Positions 34,898-42,919 of a stretch of DNA of 42,919 nt are shown here, in pieces (position 1 is the stretch's first letter; every line of letters starts with the position of its first letter). The position numbers and the translations under genes are program-made. Source of the stretch: Oscillospiraceae bacterium (GTDB lineage: Bacteria > Bacillota > Clostridia > Oscillospirales > Acutalibacteraceae); the NCBI GenBank assembly GCA_902769255.1, contig CACXOM010000013.1, forward strand, positions 1 to 42,919, in the 5' to 3' direction. The notes under the pieces are model-generated. The model was given only the letters and a program-made list of their open reading frames with translations. It was not told where the DNA came from and ran no database searches.

Positions 34898-35494
34898 ATG
34901 TTTTTTAAAAAGAAATTTGCAAACAGCAATATTGATTTTATGATTGTGGGGCTCGGTAATCCGGGAATTGATTATGAAAACACACGTCATAACGCAGGGT
35001 TTATTTGCATAGATTATATTGCTGAAAATTTAGGCGTAAAAATTGATAAATTTAAATCAAAAGGCTATTATAACACCGCAAATTTGGGCGATAAAAAAGT
35101 TTTGCTTGTAAAACCGCAAACTTATATGAATTTATCAGGTGAAGCGGTTGTTGGAATAGGAAATTTTTTTAAAGTGCCTATTGAAAAAACATTGGTTATA
35201 AGCGATGACATTTCGCTTGATGTTGGCAAAATGCGTATTCGCAGAAAAGGCTCCGACGGCGGTCAAAAAGGGCTTCGCAGTATTATTGAACTGACCGGAA
35301 ATGATAATTTCCCGAGAATAAAAATAGGTATCGGCAAAAAGCCTAACCCGAATTACGACCTTGCAAGTTGGGTACTTTCAAAATTTAAAAGCGAAGAATT
35401 AAAAGAACTTGAAACGGTTAAGAAAAGTGTTTTTGATGCAACAAAAATGATTGTGAACAGTCAAATTGATAAAGCAATGAACAAATATAACTAA
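34898..35494 (+). CDS. pth: Peptidyl-tRNA hydrolase
   Basis: The 198-aa enzyme frees tRNA from peptidyl-tRNA dropped by ribosomes. The signature IVGLGNPGIDYENTRHNAGF contains the Asn and catalytic His, and KPQTYMNLSGEAV plus SDDISLDVGKMRIRRKGSDGGQKGL complete the active site. It has a short basic N-terminal extension of about 14 residues before the core. AAAAGGG precedes the ATG. It lies nine bases before mfd, a pairing common in Firmicutes. Confidence 0.97.
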   Translation: MFFKKKFANSNIDFMIVGLGNPGIDYENTRHNAGFICIDYIAENLGVKIDKFKSKGYYNTANLGDKKVLLVKPQTYMNLSGEAVVGIGNFFKVPIEKTLVISDDISLDVGKMRIRRKGSDGGQKGLRSIIELTGNDNFPRIKIGIGKKPNPNYDLASWVLSKFKSEELKELETVKKSVFDATKMIVNSQIDKAMNKYN

Positions 35495-35503
35495 GGTGAA
35501 AAA

Positions 35504-38500
35504 ATGACTTTTTTGCAAAAATCGCTTAAAGCAACAGAGAGTTACGCCTCTTTAGCGGCGGCGATTAAAAGTGGCGACACGCCTGTTTATTTAACGGGGT
35601 TGTCGCAAATTCACAAAGCAAATATTATTGATACCCTCCCCGTTGACTTTTGTCAACGGGCTTTAGTCGTTGTAGCAGACGAGGGCGAGGCGCAAAAAGT
35701 TTCGGAATATTTAACCGCATTTGGCAGAGAAAATGTAATTTTTCCTGCAAGAGATTTGAATTTTTATAAGATTGACGGAATTTCGCACGAGTTTGAGCGA
35801 AAAAGAGTTGGCGTTTTGGCAGGGCTTTTAAAAAGCAATGTTGACACGGTAATTGCCCCCGTTGATGCGCTTTTGAACTACACAATTCCGAAAAAAACGC
35901 TTAAAAATCTTTTGCTTAACATAAAATTGGGCGATGAATTTTCAACCGAAGAATTAAATAAAAAACTGATTTTCGGCGGTTACAACAAAACTGAAATGGT
36001 TGAGTCGCAAGGGCAATTTGCCACAAGGGGCGGAATTTTTGATATATTTATTCCCGGCGATGAAAACCCTGTTAGAATTGAGTTTTGGGGCGATGAGGTT
36101 GACTCAATAAATTATTTTGACATTCACACGCAACGAAGTGTTGAACGCTTAAAAGAAATTTTTATTTGCCCTGCAAGAGAAGTGGTTTATGAAAACACAC
36201 AAATTTTTGCAGAAAAATTAGGTGAATTTGCAAAAGGTTTGAGCAAAAAGCATTTGGCGGCAAAAGAGAAAATTTTTAGCGATATTGACGCTTTAAATTG
36301 CGGTCTGACGCTCGGAAACATTGATAAATATATTGGAATTTGCTATGAACAAGGCGAAACAATTTTTGATTATATTGATAATTCTTTGATTTTTGTTTTT
36401 GACGAAGCGAAAATAAACGAACGTGTTCGCTCATATTTTTGGCAACAAACAGAAGATTATAAGAATTATTTTGAAGATGGAACGCTTTGCAAAGGGCTTG
36501 ATAATTTTTCAATTTCCGCTTCGCATTTTTATTCAATTTTGCAAAACGGCAAAACGGTTTTGCTTGAAACATTTAACGCAAGAAAAACAAAAATAGCTCC
36601 TAAAAAAATTATTAATTTTAATTTGCTGTCAATATCGCCTTGGGGCGGTTTGGTTGCCGATTTGTTTGAAGATATTTCTGACAAACTTGCGCTTTGCTAC
36701 ACAGTTGTTGTTATGGCAGGCACCAAAAGAGCGGCAAACGCACTTGCTAATGATTTAAGCGAAAAGGGGCTGCCTTGCGAATTTTCGGAGAATTGCGAAA
36801 ACATTTTAAACACCAAAAAAGTATATGTTACACTCGGCTCTTTGCCACAGGGAATTGATTTTACAGACGCTAAAATCGCTGTTTTTACCTATGAAAAAAC
36901 GGTGAATTTGAAAAAGAAAAAGCGTAAAACATATTACAAGCAAGGGCAGTCTTTAGGCTCGCTTGACGAATTAAAAAAAGGTGAACTTGTTGTTCATTCG
37001 GTTTACGGTATCGGCATTTTTGAGGGTATTCGCAAAGTCGAAACTGACGGAATTATTAAAGATTACATTACAATTAAATTTCAAAAAGACGATATTTTAT
37101 ATGTTCCTGTTACTCAACTTGATTTGGTTTCACGCTATATCGGCGGGGGCGACAGCAAAACGGTAAAACTCAACAAATTAGGCTCTGACAGTTGGGTTAA
37201 AACAAAGCGCAAAGTAAAATCTGCCGTAAAAGATATGGCAAAAGAGTTAATTGCGCTTTATTCTAAACGAATGCAACAAAAAGGGTTTGCTTTTTCTGAA
37301 GATTCTGATTTGCAACACGAGTTTGAATATTATTTTCCTTACGATGAAACCGAAGACCAATTAAAATGTTCACAAGAAATTAAGACCGATATGGAGCGTC
37401 AATTTCCTATGGAGAGGCTGCTTTGCGGTGATGTTGGATTTGGCAAAACAGAGGTTGCGCTTAGGGCCGCTTTTAAAGCGATTTGCGACGGCAAGCAGGT
37501 TGCAATTTTAGTGCCGACTACCATTTTGGCTTACCAGCACTACAATACGATTTTAAAGCGAATGGAGCATTTTGCGGTTAATATTGAAATGCTTTCTCGT
37601 TTTCGCACGCAAAAACAGTCAAGCGACATAAAAAAACGCCTAAAACGAGGCGAAATTGACCTTGTTGTAGGCACTCACCGAATAATTTCGGGCGATGTTG
37701 CTTTTAAAGATTTGGGGCTTTTAATTATTGACGAGGAGCACCGTTTCGGCGTTGCGCAAAAAGAAAAATTAAAGCAAAAATTCCCTAATGTTGATGTGCT
37801 TACGCTTTCGGCAACGCCTATTCCGAGAACGCTTAATATGGCGATGTCGGGAATTCGTGATATGTCGATTATTGAAGAGGCGCCTTCAGACAGGCACCCT
37901 GTTCAAACCTATGTTTTGGAATATGACAAAGGTATAATTTTAGATGCAATTCGCAAAGAACTTGCTCGTTCGGGGCAGGTTTACTACCTTTACAACAAAG
38001 TTGAAACTATTGATTTGGCGGTGGCAAAATTAAAGGCGAGTTTGCCTGATGCTGTAATTGACATTGCGCACGGGCAGATGAGCGAAGAAGAATTATCGCT
38101 CAAATGGCAAGGGCTTTTGGAAGGCAAAATTGACATTTTGGTATGCACAACGATTATTGAAACCGGCGTTGATGTGCCGAATGTAAACACGCTTATAATT
38201 GAAAACGCCGACAGGTTCGGGCTTGCACAGTTGCACCAAATAAGAGGCAGAGTCGGCCGTTCATCACGCAGGGCTTATGCTTATTACACCTACCGAAAAG
38301 GCAAGGCGCTTTCTGATATTGCAACGCAAAGGTTAGGGGCGATTAGAGAATATACCGAATTTGGTTCGGGCTTTAAAATCGCAATGCGTGACCTTGAAAT
38401 TAGAGGCGCAGGCGATGTTTTGGGCGCAAAACAACACGGGCATATGGATTCGGTCGGTTATGATATGTATGTTAAACTGCTTTCTTCGGCTATAGCGGAA

Positions 38501-38959
38501 GAAAAAGGCGAAGTGCTGCCTGAGGAAAAAGGCGAAAACGAATGTTTGATTGATTTGCATATTGTCGCTCATATTCCCGAAAAATATATTGAGTCGCTTT
38601 CGGCAAGGTTGCAAATTTACCGCAGAATTGCCGAAATTAAAAACGAGGAAGATAAAGCCGATGTAATCGACGAGTTGATTGACCGTTTTGGCGAACCGCC
38701 TAAAGCGGTTATGGGACTTGTCGAAATTGCAATTTTGCGAAACAAGGCCAGCGGTTTGGGTATTACCGAAATTAGCGATAAAAACGGCAATATGATAATA
38801 TTTTTTAAAGATTTTTCGCTGGAAAAAATTAAACCGCTTATGCAAAAAATGCAAAAGCGAATACTAATTAGCGCAGGCGAAAAGCCTTATGTTACAATTC
38901 GACAGGCAGCAAATGAGAATAAATTAGAGCTTTTAAAACAAGCGTTGGAATGTTTTTAA
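35504..38959 (+). CDS. mfd: Transcription-repair coupling factor Mfd
   Basis: The 1151-aa protein removes RNA polymerase stalled at DNA damage and recruits UvrA. Domains in order: UvrB-like N-terminus (about 1-330, QGQFATRGGIFDIFIPGDENP), polymerase-interacting domain with HSVYGIGIFEGI (about 490-560), helicase lobes with Walker A GDVGFGKTE, DEEH box IIDEEHRFGV and motif VI HQIRGRVGRS, and the C-terminal TRCF domain. Length is normal. A perfect 9-bp palindrome lies inside the coding region at 35639-35660. Confidence 0.98.
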   Translation: MTFLQKSLKATESYASLAAAIKSGDTPVYLTGLSQIHKANIIDTLPVDFCQRALVVVADEGEAQKVSEYLTAFGRENVIFPARDLNFYKIDGISHEFERKRVGVLAGLLKSNVDTVIAPVDALLNYTIPKKTLKNLLLNIKLGDEFSTEELNKKLIFGGYNKTEMVESQGQFATRGGIFDIFIPGDENPVRIEFWGDEVDSINYFDIHTQRSVERLKEIFICPAREVVYENTQIFAEKLGEFAKGLSKKHLAAKEKIFSDIDALNCGLTLGNIDKYIGICYEQGETIFDYIDNSLIFVFDEAKINERVRSYFWQQTEDYKNYFEDGTLCKGLDNFSISASHFYSILQNGKTVLLETFNARKTKIAPKKIINFNLLSISPWGGLVADLFEDISDKLALCYTVVVMAGTKRAANALANDLSEKGLPCEFSENCENILNTKKVYVTLGSLPQGIDFTDAKIAVFTYEKTVNLKKKKRKTYYKQGQSLGSLDELKKGELVVHSVYGIGIFEGIRKVETDGIIKDYITIKFQKDDILYVPVTQLDLVSRYIGGGDSKTVKLNKLGSDSWVKTKRKVKSAVKDMAKELIALYSKRMQQKGFAFSEDSDLQHEFEYYFPYDETEDQLKCSQEIKTDMERQFPMERLLCGDVGFGKTEVALRAAFKAICDGKQVAILVPTTILAYQHYNTILKRMEHFAVNIEMLSRFRTQKQSSDIKKRLKRGEIDLVVGTHRIISGDVAFKDLGLLIIDEEHRFGVAQKEKLKQKFPNVDVLTLSATPIPRTLNMAMSGIRDMSIIEEAPSDRHPVQTYVLEYDKGIILDAIRKELARSGQVYYLYNKVETIDLAVAKLKASLPDAVIDIAHGQMSEEELSLKWQGLLEGKIDILVCTTIIETGVDVPNVNTLIIENADRFGLAQLHQIRGRVGRSSRRAYAYYTYRKGKALSDIATQRLGAIREYTEFGSGFKIAMRDLEIRGAGDVLGAKQHGHMDSVGYDMYVKLLSSAIAEEKGEVLPEEKGENECLIDLHIVAHIPEKYIESLSARLQIYRRIAEIKNEEDKADVIDELIDRFGEPPKAVMGLVEIAILRNKASGLGITEISDKNGNMIIFFKDFSLEKIKPLMQKMQKRILISAGEKPYVTIRQAANENKLELLKQALECF

Positions 38960-38964
38960 AGTAA

Positions 38965-38995
38965 AAAAAATCGGTGCTAATAGCACCGATTTTTT
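38965..38995. terminator. Bidirectional terminator between mfd and the GH16 gene
   Basis: AAAAAATCGGTGC and GCACCGATTTTTT form a near-perfect palindrome between convergent genes, with A/T runs on both sides. Confidence 0.88.
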
Positions 38996-40226
38996 ATTTT
39001 ACTTTAACCTTTTTTGTTTTGCTGAATTTACTTTTAACTTTACCGTTAAGCGCTATTACTTTTACTTGATATTTTTTGCCTTTTTTTAGCTTTTTAATAG
39101 TTTTTTTAGTGCCTTTTATAGTAACGGTTTTCCACTTTTTCGCGGATTTTAATTTGTAATAAACCTTATATTTCTTGGCGTTTTTAACCTTTGTTATTTT
39201 AACGGTTAATTTTTTCTTGCCTGCCGTTACTTTAATTACAGGTTTTGAAAGAGTGAGTTTTTTAACCGCTTTTTTAGTTGTGGTTGTAACAGTAGTTTTT
39301 TTGGTTGTTTCTTTAGCTGTAGTCGCAGTTGTGGTGGTTATTTTAGTTGTTTTAGGGTTTAAATATTCTTCTCTTTGATAAACCTTTACATAGTCAACCG
39401 AAATGCCGTCAGGCAAATCCTCTTTTGCAGGAGGACCAAAAACCCAATATGTACTTGCAGTTTCGAGTGAAATTTTTAAGTAATTGGCATATTCTGCAAT
39501 GTCTACAGAAGAAGAATAAATTGTATAAGACTTTTTACCATCAATAAAAAATCTGTAATAATCTTCTGTCCATTCAAGTGCAAATGTATGATACTGACCG
39601 TCATAAACATCTTTGGTTTTTGACTCACCAATACTTTTGTGCCTTGAGCCGTAACCGTCCCAATGAATAGCGTGATTAATCTTTTTGTTTGCGGGGTCAA
39701 ACGCTTCAAAAATATCTATTTCAGTTCCGTCTGCACCGCCGTCAATACCTCTGTCGATTTGGTCGGGCATAAGCCAAAAAGCAGACCAAAACTTTTGTTT
39801 GGTTTGCAATTTTGCGCTTATTTCAAAATAGCCATATTTTTGGTTGAAAAGGTCACGGCTGTAATCTTTGGTTCTGGTGCGAACTGCACCACAATGGAAT
39901 TTACCGTCTTCCTCAACATCGCCTGTGAGAATAAGGTGGCCTTGGCCGTCAAGCGTTGTGTAATCATCGTCCCATTTTGAAGCGCCGTCTTGCCTTTTCT
40001 GTTCGGGGCATTTTTCCCATTTTGTCGAATCAAGCTCATTTCCCTCAAACTCATCATAAAAAGTTCTTACATAAGAAATTCCGTCGATTTCGCGTGTAGC
40101 ATCATCAGTTTGAGTGGTTTGTGTTGAATCATCGTCTAATTCGCCTGCGACAGCGACAAAAACGCCGACAATTGCAACTGATAAAACTAATAAGACAACA
40201 AGTAAATATGCAATTAGTTTTCTCAT
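38994..40226 (-). CDS. Secreted GH16 beta-glucanase-like enzyme with basic fibronectin-like tail
   Basis: The ATG at 40224-40226 (410 aa) has better ribosome spacing than the in-frame ATG four codons earlier, which touches AAAGG. A signal peptide or anchor (about 1-27) leads to a GH16 domain (about 45-285) with the catalytic motif GTEIDIFEA (nucleophile and acid/base Glu) and WSAFWLMPD. Family 16 covers lichenases, laminarinases and related endo-glucanases; the exact target is unclear. A Thr-rich linker follows (about 290-320), then a very Lys-rich fibronectin III-like module (about 320-410), perhaps binding the anionic cell wall. It has its own promoter and is isolated by terminators. Confidence 0.9.
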   Translation of the reverse strand: MRKLIAYLLVVLLVLSVAIVGVFVAVAGELDDDSTQTTQTDDATREIDGISYVRTFYDEFEGNELDSTKWEKCPEQKRQDGASKWDDDYTTLDGQGHLILTGDVEEDGKFHCGAVRTRTKDYSRDLFNQKYGYFEISAKLQTKQKFWSAFWLMPDQIDRGIDGGADGTEIDIFEAFDPANKKINHAIHWDGYGSRHKSIGESKTKDVYDGQYHTFALEWTEDYYRFFIDGKKSYTIYSSSVDIAEYANYLKISLETASTYWVFGPPAKEDLPDGISVDYVKVYQREEYLNPKTTKITTTTATTAKETTKKTTVTTTTKKAVKKLTLSKPVIKVTAGKKKLTVKITKVKNAKKYKVYYKLKSAKKWKTVTIKGTKKTIKKLKKGKKYQVKVIALNGKVKSKFSKTKKVKVK

Positions 40227-40259
40227 ATATAAAATCATCCTTTCTTTTTACCTATCTAA

Positions 40260-40288
40260 ATTCTAATACAAATCATAATACAAATCAA
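40260..40288 (-). promoter_or_regulatory. Promoter of the GH16 gene
   Basis: Minus strand TTGATT, 17 bases, TAGAAT. The spacer contains a direct repeat of GATTTGTATTA in two copies 12 bases apart, overlapping the -35 element, which could be an operator. Confidence 0.6.
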
Positions 40289-40314
40289 TTGCAAAAAAAC
40301 ACCTTATTATTTGC

Positions 40315-40358
40315 AAAAAAAGAACTGTTTTGTGAACAATTCACAAAGCAGTTCTTTT
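40315..40358. terminator. Terminator of galT
   Basis: AAGAACTG(T/C)TTTGTGAA arms pair over about 17 bases with one G-U and a three-base loop, flanked by A- and T-runs. It lies a few bases past the galT stop on the minus strand. Confidence 0.85.
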
Positions 40359-40362
40359 GAAA

Positions 40363-41337
40363 TTACATATTATTCTCAACGAATTTTTTATGTGCTTCTC
40401 TTAATTCTTTTGCTTTTTCTTCGGGAGCGGTCGGGTTGCAATGGGCCCACGCGCCTGTTTCGCTTGAAGCATTGAATTTTTGTTTTTCGGCTGAACGCAT
40501 AGGCGGGAAAAACTCAACATGGAAATGGAAATATTCCGAAGTGTCCTCGCCGTTTACGGGAGCGTTGTGCATGCACATCATATAAGGGAATTTGTAGTCA
40601 AACAAGCTGTCAAGCATACCCGTTGTTTCTTTCATAACCTTTGCAAAATCGGCCTTTTCCTCGGCGGTAAACTCGGCAATGTTTTGCAAATGGCGTTTTG
40701 ACATAATGTAAACGCCGTAAGGATATTCGCAGAAAAACGGTAAAAATACCGTGAAATGTTCGGTTTCAAAAATAACCCTACTACCTGCTTTTTGCTCTTG
40801 CTCAAGCATTTCGCAGAAAATACATTTATCTTTTTCGGCTTTAAATTCTTTTGCGCTTTCAACCTCTAACTGCAACTTTTTCGGAACAAAAGAATAGCCG
40901 TAAATTTGACCGTGCGGGTGTGGCATTGTAACGCCTACAACCTCGCCCCTGTTTTCAAAAATGAAAACATATTTAATTTTTTCATCTTTTTTAATTTCAA
41001 CAAATCGCTCAATCCAAAGGTCGACCAATTTTTCGATATGCTCAACCGAAAGCTCGGGAAGAGTTACGGTGTGTTCGGGCGAATAAAGGATTACTTCGCA
41101 TTTGCCGTAAGCATCGGCAACTTTGAAAAAGTCGTTTGCTACATCATCAGGCGCAGGCGGAGTTTGCGAAAGTGCAGGAAAATCGTTATCATATTCGTAA
41201 ACATCAAATTTTTCGGGAACTTTGCCCGAGCCCGGACAAAACGGACACCAATCTTTCGGCATTTGCGGTCTGTTTTGTCTGTGAGAAGCAATCATTACCC
41301 AGTCTTTTGTTAAAGGGTGCCATCTTAATTCTGCCAT
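40363..41337 (-). CDS. galT: Galactose-1-phosphate uridylyltransferase
   Basis: The 324-aa type I GalT has the active-site HPHGQIYGY, a CPFC zinc site in the N-terminal LRWHPLTKDWVMIA domain, a second zinc-like CIFC and the C-terminal HFHVEFFP. It exchanges UMP between UDP-glucose and galactose-1-phosphate in the Leloir pathway. Some type I enzymes lack the C-terminal extra helix, and this one is slightly shorter than E. coli's 348 aa. GGAG precedes the ATG. It follows galK after 22 bases on the same strand; galE is not in the window. Confidence 0.96.
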   Translation of the reverse strand: MAELRWHPLTKDWVMIASHRQNRPQMPKDWCPFCPGSGKVPEKFDVYEYDNDFPALSQTPPAPDDVANDFFKVADAYGKCEVILYSPEHTVTLPELSVEHIEKLVDLWIERFVEIKKDEKIKYVFIFENRGEVVGVTMPHPHGQIYGYSFVPKKLQLEVESAKEFKAEKDKCIFCEMLEQEQKAGSRVIFETEHFTVFLPFFCEYPYGVYIMSKRHLQNIAEFTAEEKADFAKVMKETTGMLDSLFDYKFPYMMCMHNAPVNGEDTSEYFHFHVEFFPPMRSAEKQKFNASSETGAWAHCNPTAPEEKAKELREAHKKFVENNM

Positions 41338-41359
41338 AAAAAATTCTCCAATCTATAAA

Positions 41360-42652
41360 TTAATCAAATAAATTCGGTGTAACTTCAACGCCGCCGACAG
41401 GGCGAATTGATAAAACATAACATTTGCCTTTACCGAATACTTTTTCAATTTCTTCTTTATAAGCATATAAAATATCATTTGGAACAAATGCTTGAATTGT
41501 GCCTGCAAAACCGCCACCATGAACGCGAAAAGCGCCTTTGCCGTTTAATATTTTTTCGGTCAACGAAAGTGCCAAGGTTAAGCCCTGCTCTTGCGGATTG
41601 CTTGGTGCAAAAACATTTTGCAAACATTGCAACGAAGAACGACCAGATTCGATAATTGTATTTTTAAACTGTTCAAAATCGTTATTTTTAAGGGCGTTTT
41701 TCAAAGTAACTGCTCTGCGATTGTCGTTAAAGAAATGAATTGCACGAAGAATTGCTCTGTCAGATATTCCCTCTTGTCGCAAAGTCGGGATTTTTTCATA
41801 AAACTCGTTTTCATCAACCTCACGCAAAACGTTTTTGCCCAAATGTGAGGCAACCGATTTCATTTCGGCAGGAACAGATGCGTAATCCGAAGTTAAATCA
41901 GCGTGGCAACCGCCTGTGTCAACAATGCAAAGCGAGTGGTTGGCTTTTGTAAAATCAAAATCAACTTTTTCAATTACAGGGTTTTGCGGGTCGCAAAAAT
42001 CAATTCCGACAAAACCGCCGTAAGAACAAGCCATTTGGTCCATAAGACCGCAAGGTTTATTAAAGAAATTGTTTTCGGCATATTGCGAAACAATCGCTTT
42101 TTCAACCGAATCCATTTTTTCGTTATTATAAAGCGAGTTTAAAAGTGTGCAAACCAAAATTTCAAAAGCAGCTGAAGAAGAAAGACCCGAACCTTTTAAA
42201 ACATTTGAAGTTGTGTAAGCGTCAAAACCGCCTATTTCGTAGCCCAAATCTTTAAAACGAGCGGCAATTCCACGAACCAAAGCGGGAGCGTGCTCAATTT
42301 CATCGGTTTGTGGAGTTAAAATGCTTAAATCGATAACATCTTCTGCAAAGCCCTCAGACTGAATGCGAATTATGCCTGTATCAGTTTTTCTCGCAACGGC
42401 GATAACATCAAGGTCAACGCCTGCCGCCAAAACACAGCCGTGTTGGTGGTCGGTATGATTACCTCCGACTTCTGTTCTGCCCGGAGCGGAGAAAGGGCGC
42501 AAATCATCGCTGTCGCCATATTTTTCAACAAATTTATCAATAACAAAACAATACCTTTGCGCCGAATCGGTATTGTTAGGATAAAGTTTTTTGAAAGTTT
42601 TTTCAAATTTTCCCGAAAGGAGTTCTTTTTTAAGTCCTTCAGCGTTAAACAT
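41360..42652 (-). CDS. galK: Galactokinase
   Basis: The 430-aa GHMP kinase phosphorylates galactose at C1. Motifs: GRTEVGGNHTDHQHG (sugar-binding signature), LKGSGLSSSAAFE (ATP-binding loop) and RVHGGGFAGTIQAF near the C-terminus; the catalytic Asp is in GLMDQMACSYGG. It is longer than E. coli GalK (382 aa), mainly through an N-terminal extension of about 45 residues, as seen in clostridial homologues. AAGGAAG lies about 10 bases before the ATG. It heads the galK-galT transcript from a clear promoter. Confidence 0.96.
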   Translation of the reverse strand: MFNAEGLKKELLSGKFEKTFKKLYPNNTDSAQRYCFVIDKFVEKYGDSDDLRPFSAPGRTEVGGNHTDHQHGCVLAAGVDLDVIAVARKTDTGIIRIQSEGFAEDVIDLSILTPQTDEIEHAPALVRGIAARFKDLGYEIGGFDAYTTSNVLKGSGLSSSAAFEILVCTLLNSLYNNEKMDSVEKAIVSQYAENNFFNKPCGLMDQMACSYGGFVGIDFCDPQNPVIEKVDFDFTKANHSLCIVDTGGCHADLTSDYASVPAEMKSVASHLGKNVLREVDENEFYEKIPTLRQEGISDRAILRAIHFFNDNRRAVTLKNALKNNDFEQFKNTIIESGRSSLQCLQNVFAPSNPQEQGLTLALSLTEKILNGKGAFRVHGGGFAGTIQAFVPNDILYAYKEEIEKVFGKGKCYVLSIRPVGGVEVTPNLFD

Positions 42653-42687
42653 AAGCCCATACTTCCTTATTATAATAATCTAATGTA

Positions 42688-42716
42688 ATTGTATCATAAA
42701 AGAAAGCCTATTTCAA
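42688..42716 (-). promoter_or_regulatory. Promoter of galKT
   Basis: Minus strand TTGAAA, 17 bases, TACAAT, about 35 bases before galK. A near-consensus site. Confidence 0.75.
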
Positions 42717-42762
42717 TAATCTTATTGCTAAATTTTAAGTTTTTTTGAAAGAAATGAAAAAC

Positions 42763-42905
42763 GGCGGGAGTAAACCCCCGCCCTACAAAGTTTTTATATG
42801 TTTTCAGCAAACTTATTAACAATAAAAATCCACCCGCTTAGCGGGTGGTATTTCTTTTTCGGGCAAAGCCCTAATACTATTGGCGGCGCACAAGTGCGCT
42901 TTTTT
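42763..42905. repeat. Cluster of four GC-rich hairpins in intergenic DNA
   Basis: In otherwise AT-rich sequence upstream of galK there are successive inverted repeats: GGCGGGAG/CCCCGCC (42763-42782), CCACCCGC/GCGGGTGG (42830-42848), GGGC/GCCC (42861-42871) and GCGCAC/GTGCGC followed by TTTTTT (42886-42905). The last looks like a plus-strand terminator. The GC-rich palindromes look like dispersed repeats of the kind common in related gut clostridia, but copy number cannot be seen here. No gene is visible from 42653 to the end. Confidence 0.55.
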
Positions 42906-42919
42906 ATTGGCCTGCCAGC

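Noticed and set aside
38333-38854. A 173-residue minus-strand frame opposite mfd
   Set aside because: It lies wholly within the strongly supported mfd gene and has no ribosome site or recognisable motif; long antisense frames are common here because of codon bias.
1-42919. CRISPR array, tRNA or rRNA genes, complete insertion sequence
   Set aside because: No regularly spaced repeats, cloverleaf sequences, rRNA signatures or transposase genes were seen on either strand.

Overview
The window is AT-rich chromosomal DNA from a low-GC Gram-positive, most likely an uncultured gut or rumen clostridium close to Ruminococcaceae/Oscillospiraceae. Evidence for this: strong AGGAGG-type ribosome sites, TTGAAA-17-TATAAT promoters, a class III (oxygen-sensitive) ribonucleotide reductase, secreted GH5 and GH16 polysaccharidases with Thr-rich linkers, PotABCD, and no outer-membrane genes. 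This is inference from gene content; no 16S rRNA or tRNA gene was seen.

Layout. 1-2.7 kb: a secreted GH5 endoglucanase whose C-terminus is an unrelated HExxH (zincin-like) module, frameshifted near its end, followed directly by a coupled 73-aa gene. 2.8-7.4 kb: moxR-DUF58-transglutaminase operon (minus). 7.5-10.2 kb: pncB, a lipoprotein and ruvX (plus). 10.3-15.1 kb: minus-strand genes for an FkbM-type methyltransferase, a WalJ-like hydrolase, RlmH, a secreted polysaccharide deacetylase, NrdR and a small YrhB-like protein. 15.2-22.2 kb: potABCD behind a roughly 240-nt structured leader, then a HAD phosphatase and a large FAD oxidoreductase, tightly packed. 22.2-22.6 kb: remnant of a broken gene. 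22.6-26.8 kb: phospholipid operon (PAP2, flippase-like protein, PS synthase, PS decarboxylase, E2/CAT-fold protein). 26.8-28.9 kb: aspartate racemase and an ATP-grasp protein resembling D-aspartate ligase. 29.0-31.1 kb: ogg, divergent from DUF6062-rnhA. 31.5-34.8 kb: nrdD-nrdG-dut with an NrdR-box-like site. 34.8-39 kb: pth-mfd. 39-42.9 kb: GH16 enzyme, galT, galK and a hairpin-rich intergenic tail.

How the genes work together. Several groups form coherent modules: deoxynucleotide supply and its regulator (nrdR, nrdD, nrdG, dut); phosphatidylethanolamine synthesis (pssA-psd with membrane partners); a probable D-Asp peptidoglycan cross-bridge pair (racemase plus ligase); galactose use via the Leloir pathway (galK-galT, same strand) beside a secreted GH16; polyamine import.

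The points most worth a second look are the cellulase/zincin chimera with its coupled small gene, the potA leader, the broken gene at 22.2-22.6 kb, and two enzyme-fold proteins with altered catalytic residues (transglutaminase Cys to Ser; E2/CAT-like His to Glu). I found no CRISPR array, tRNA, rRNA, complete insertion sequence or clear new defence system.
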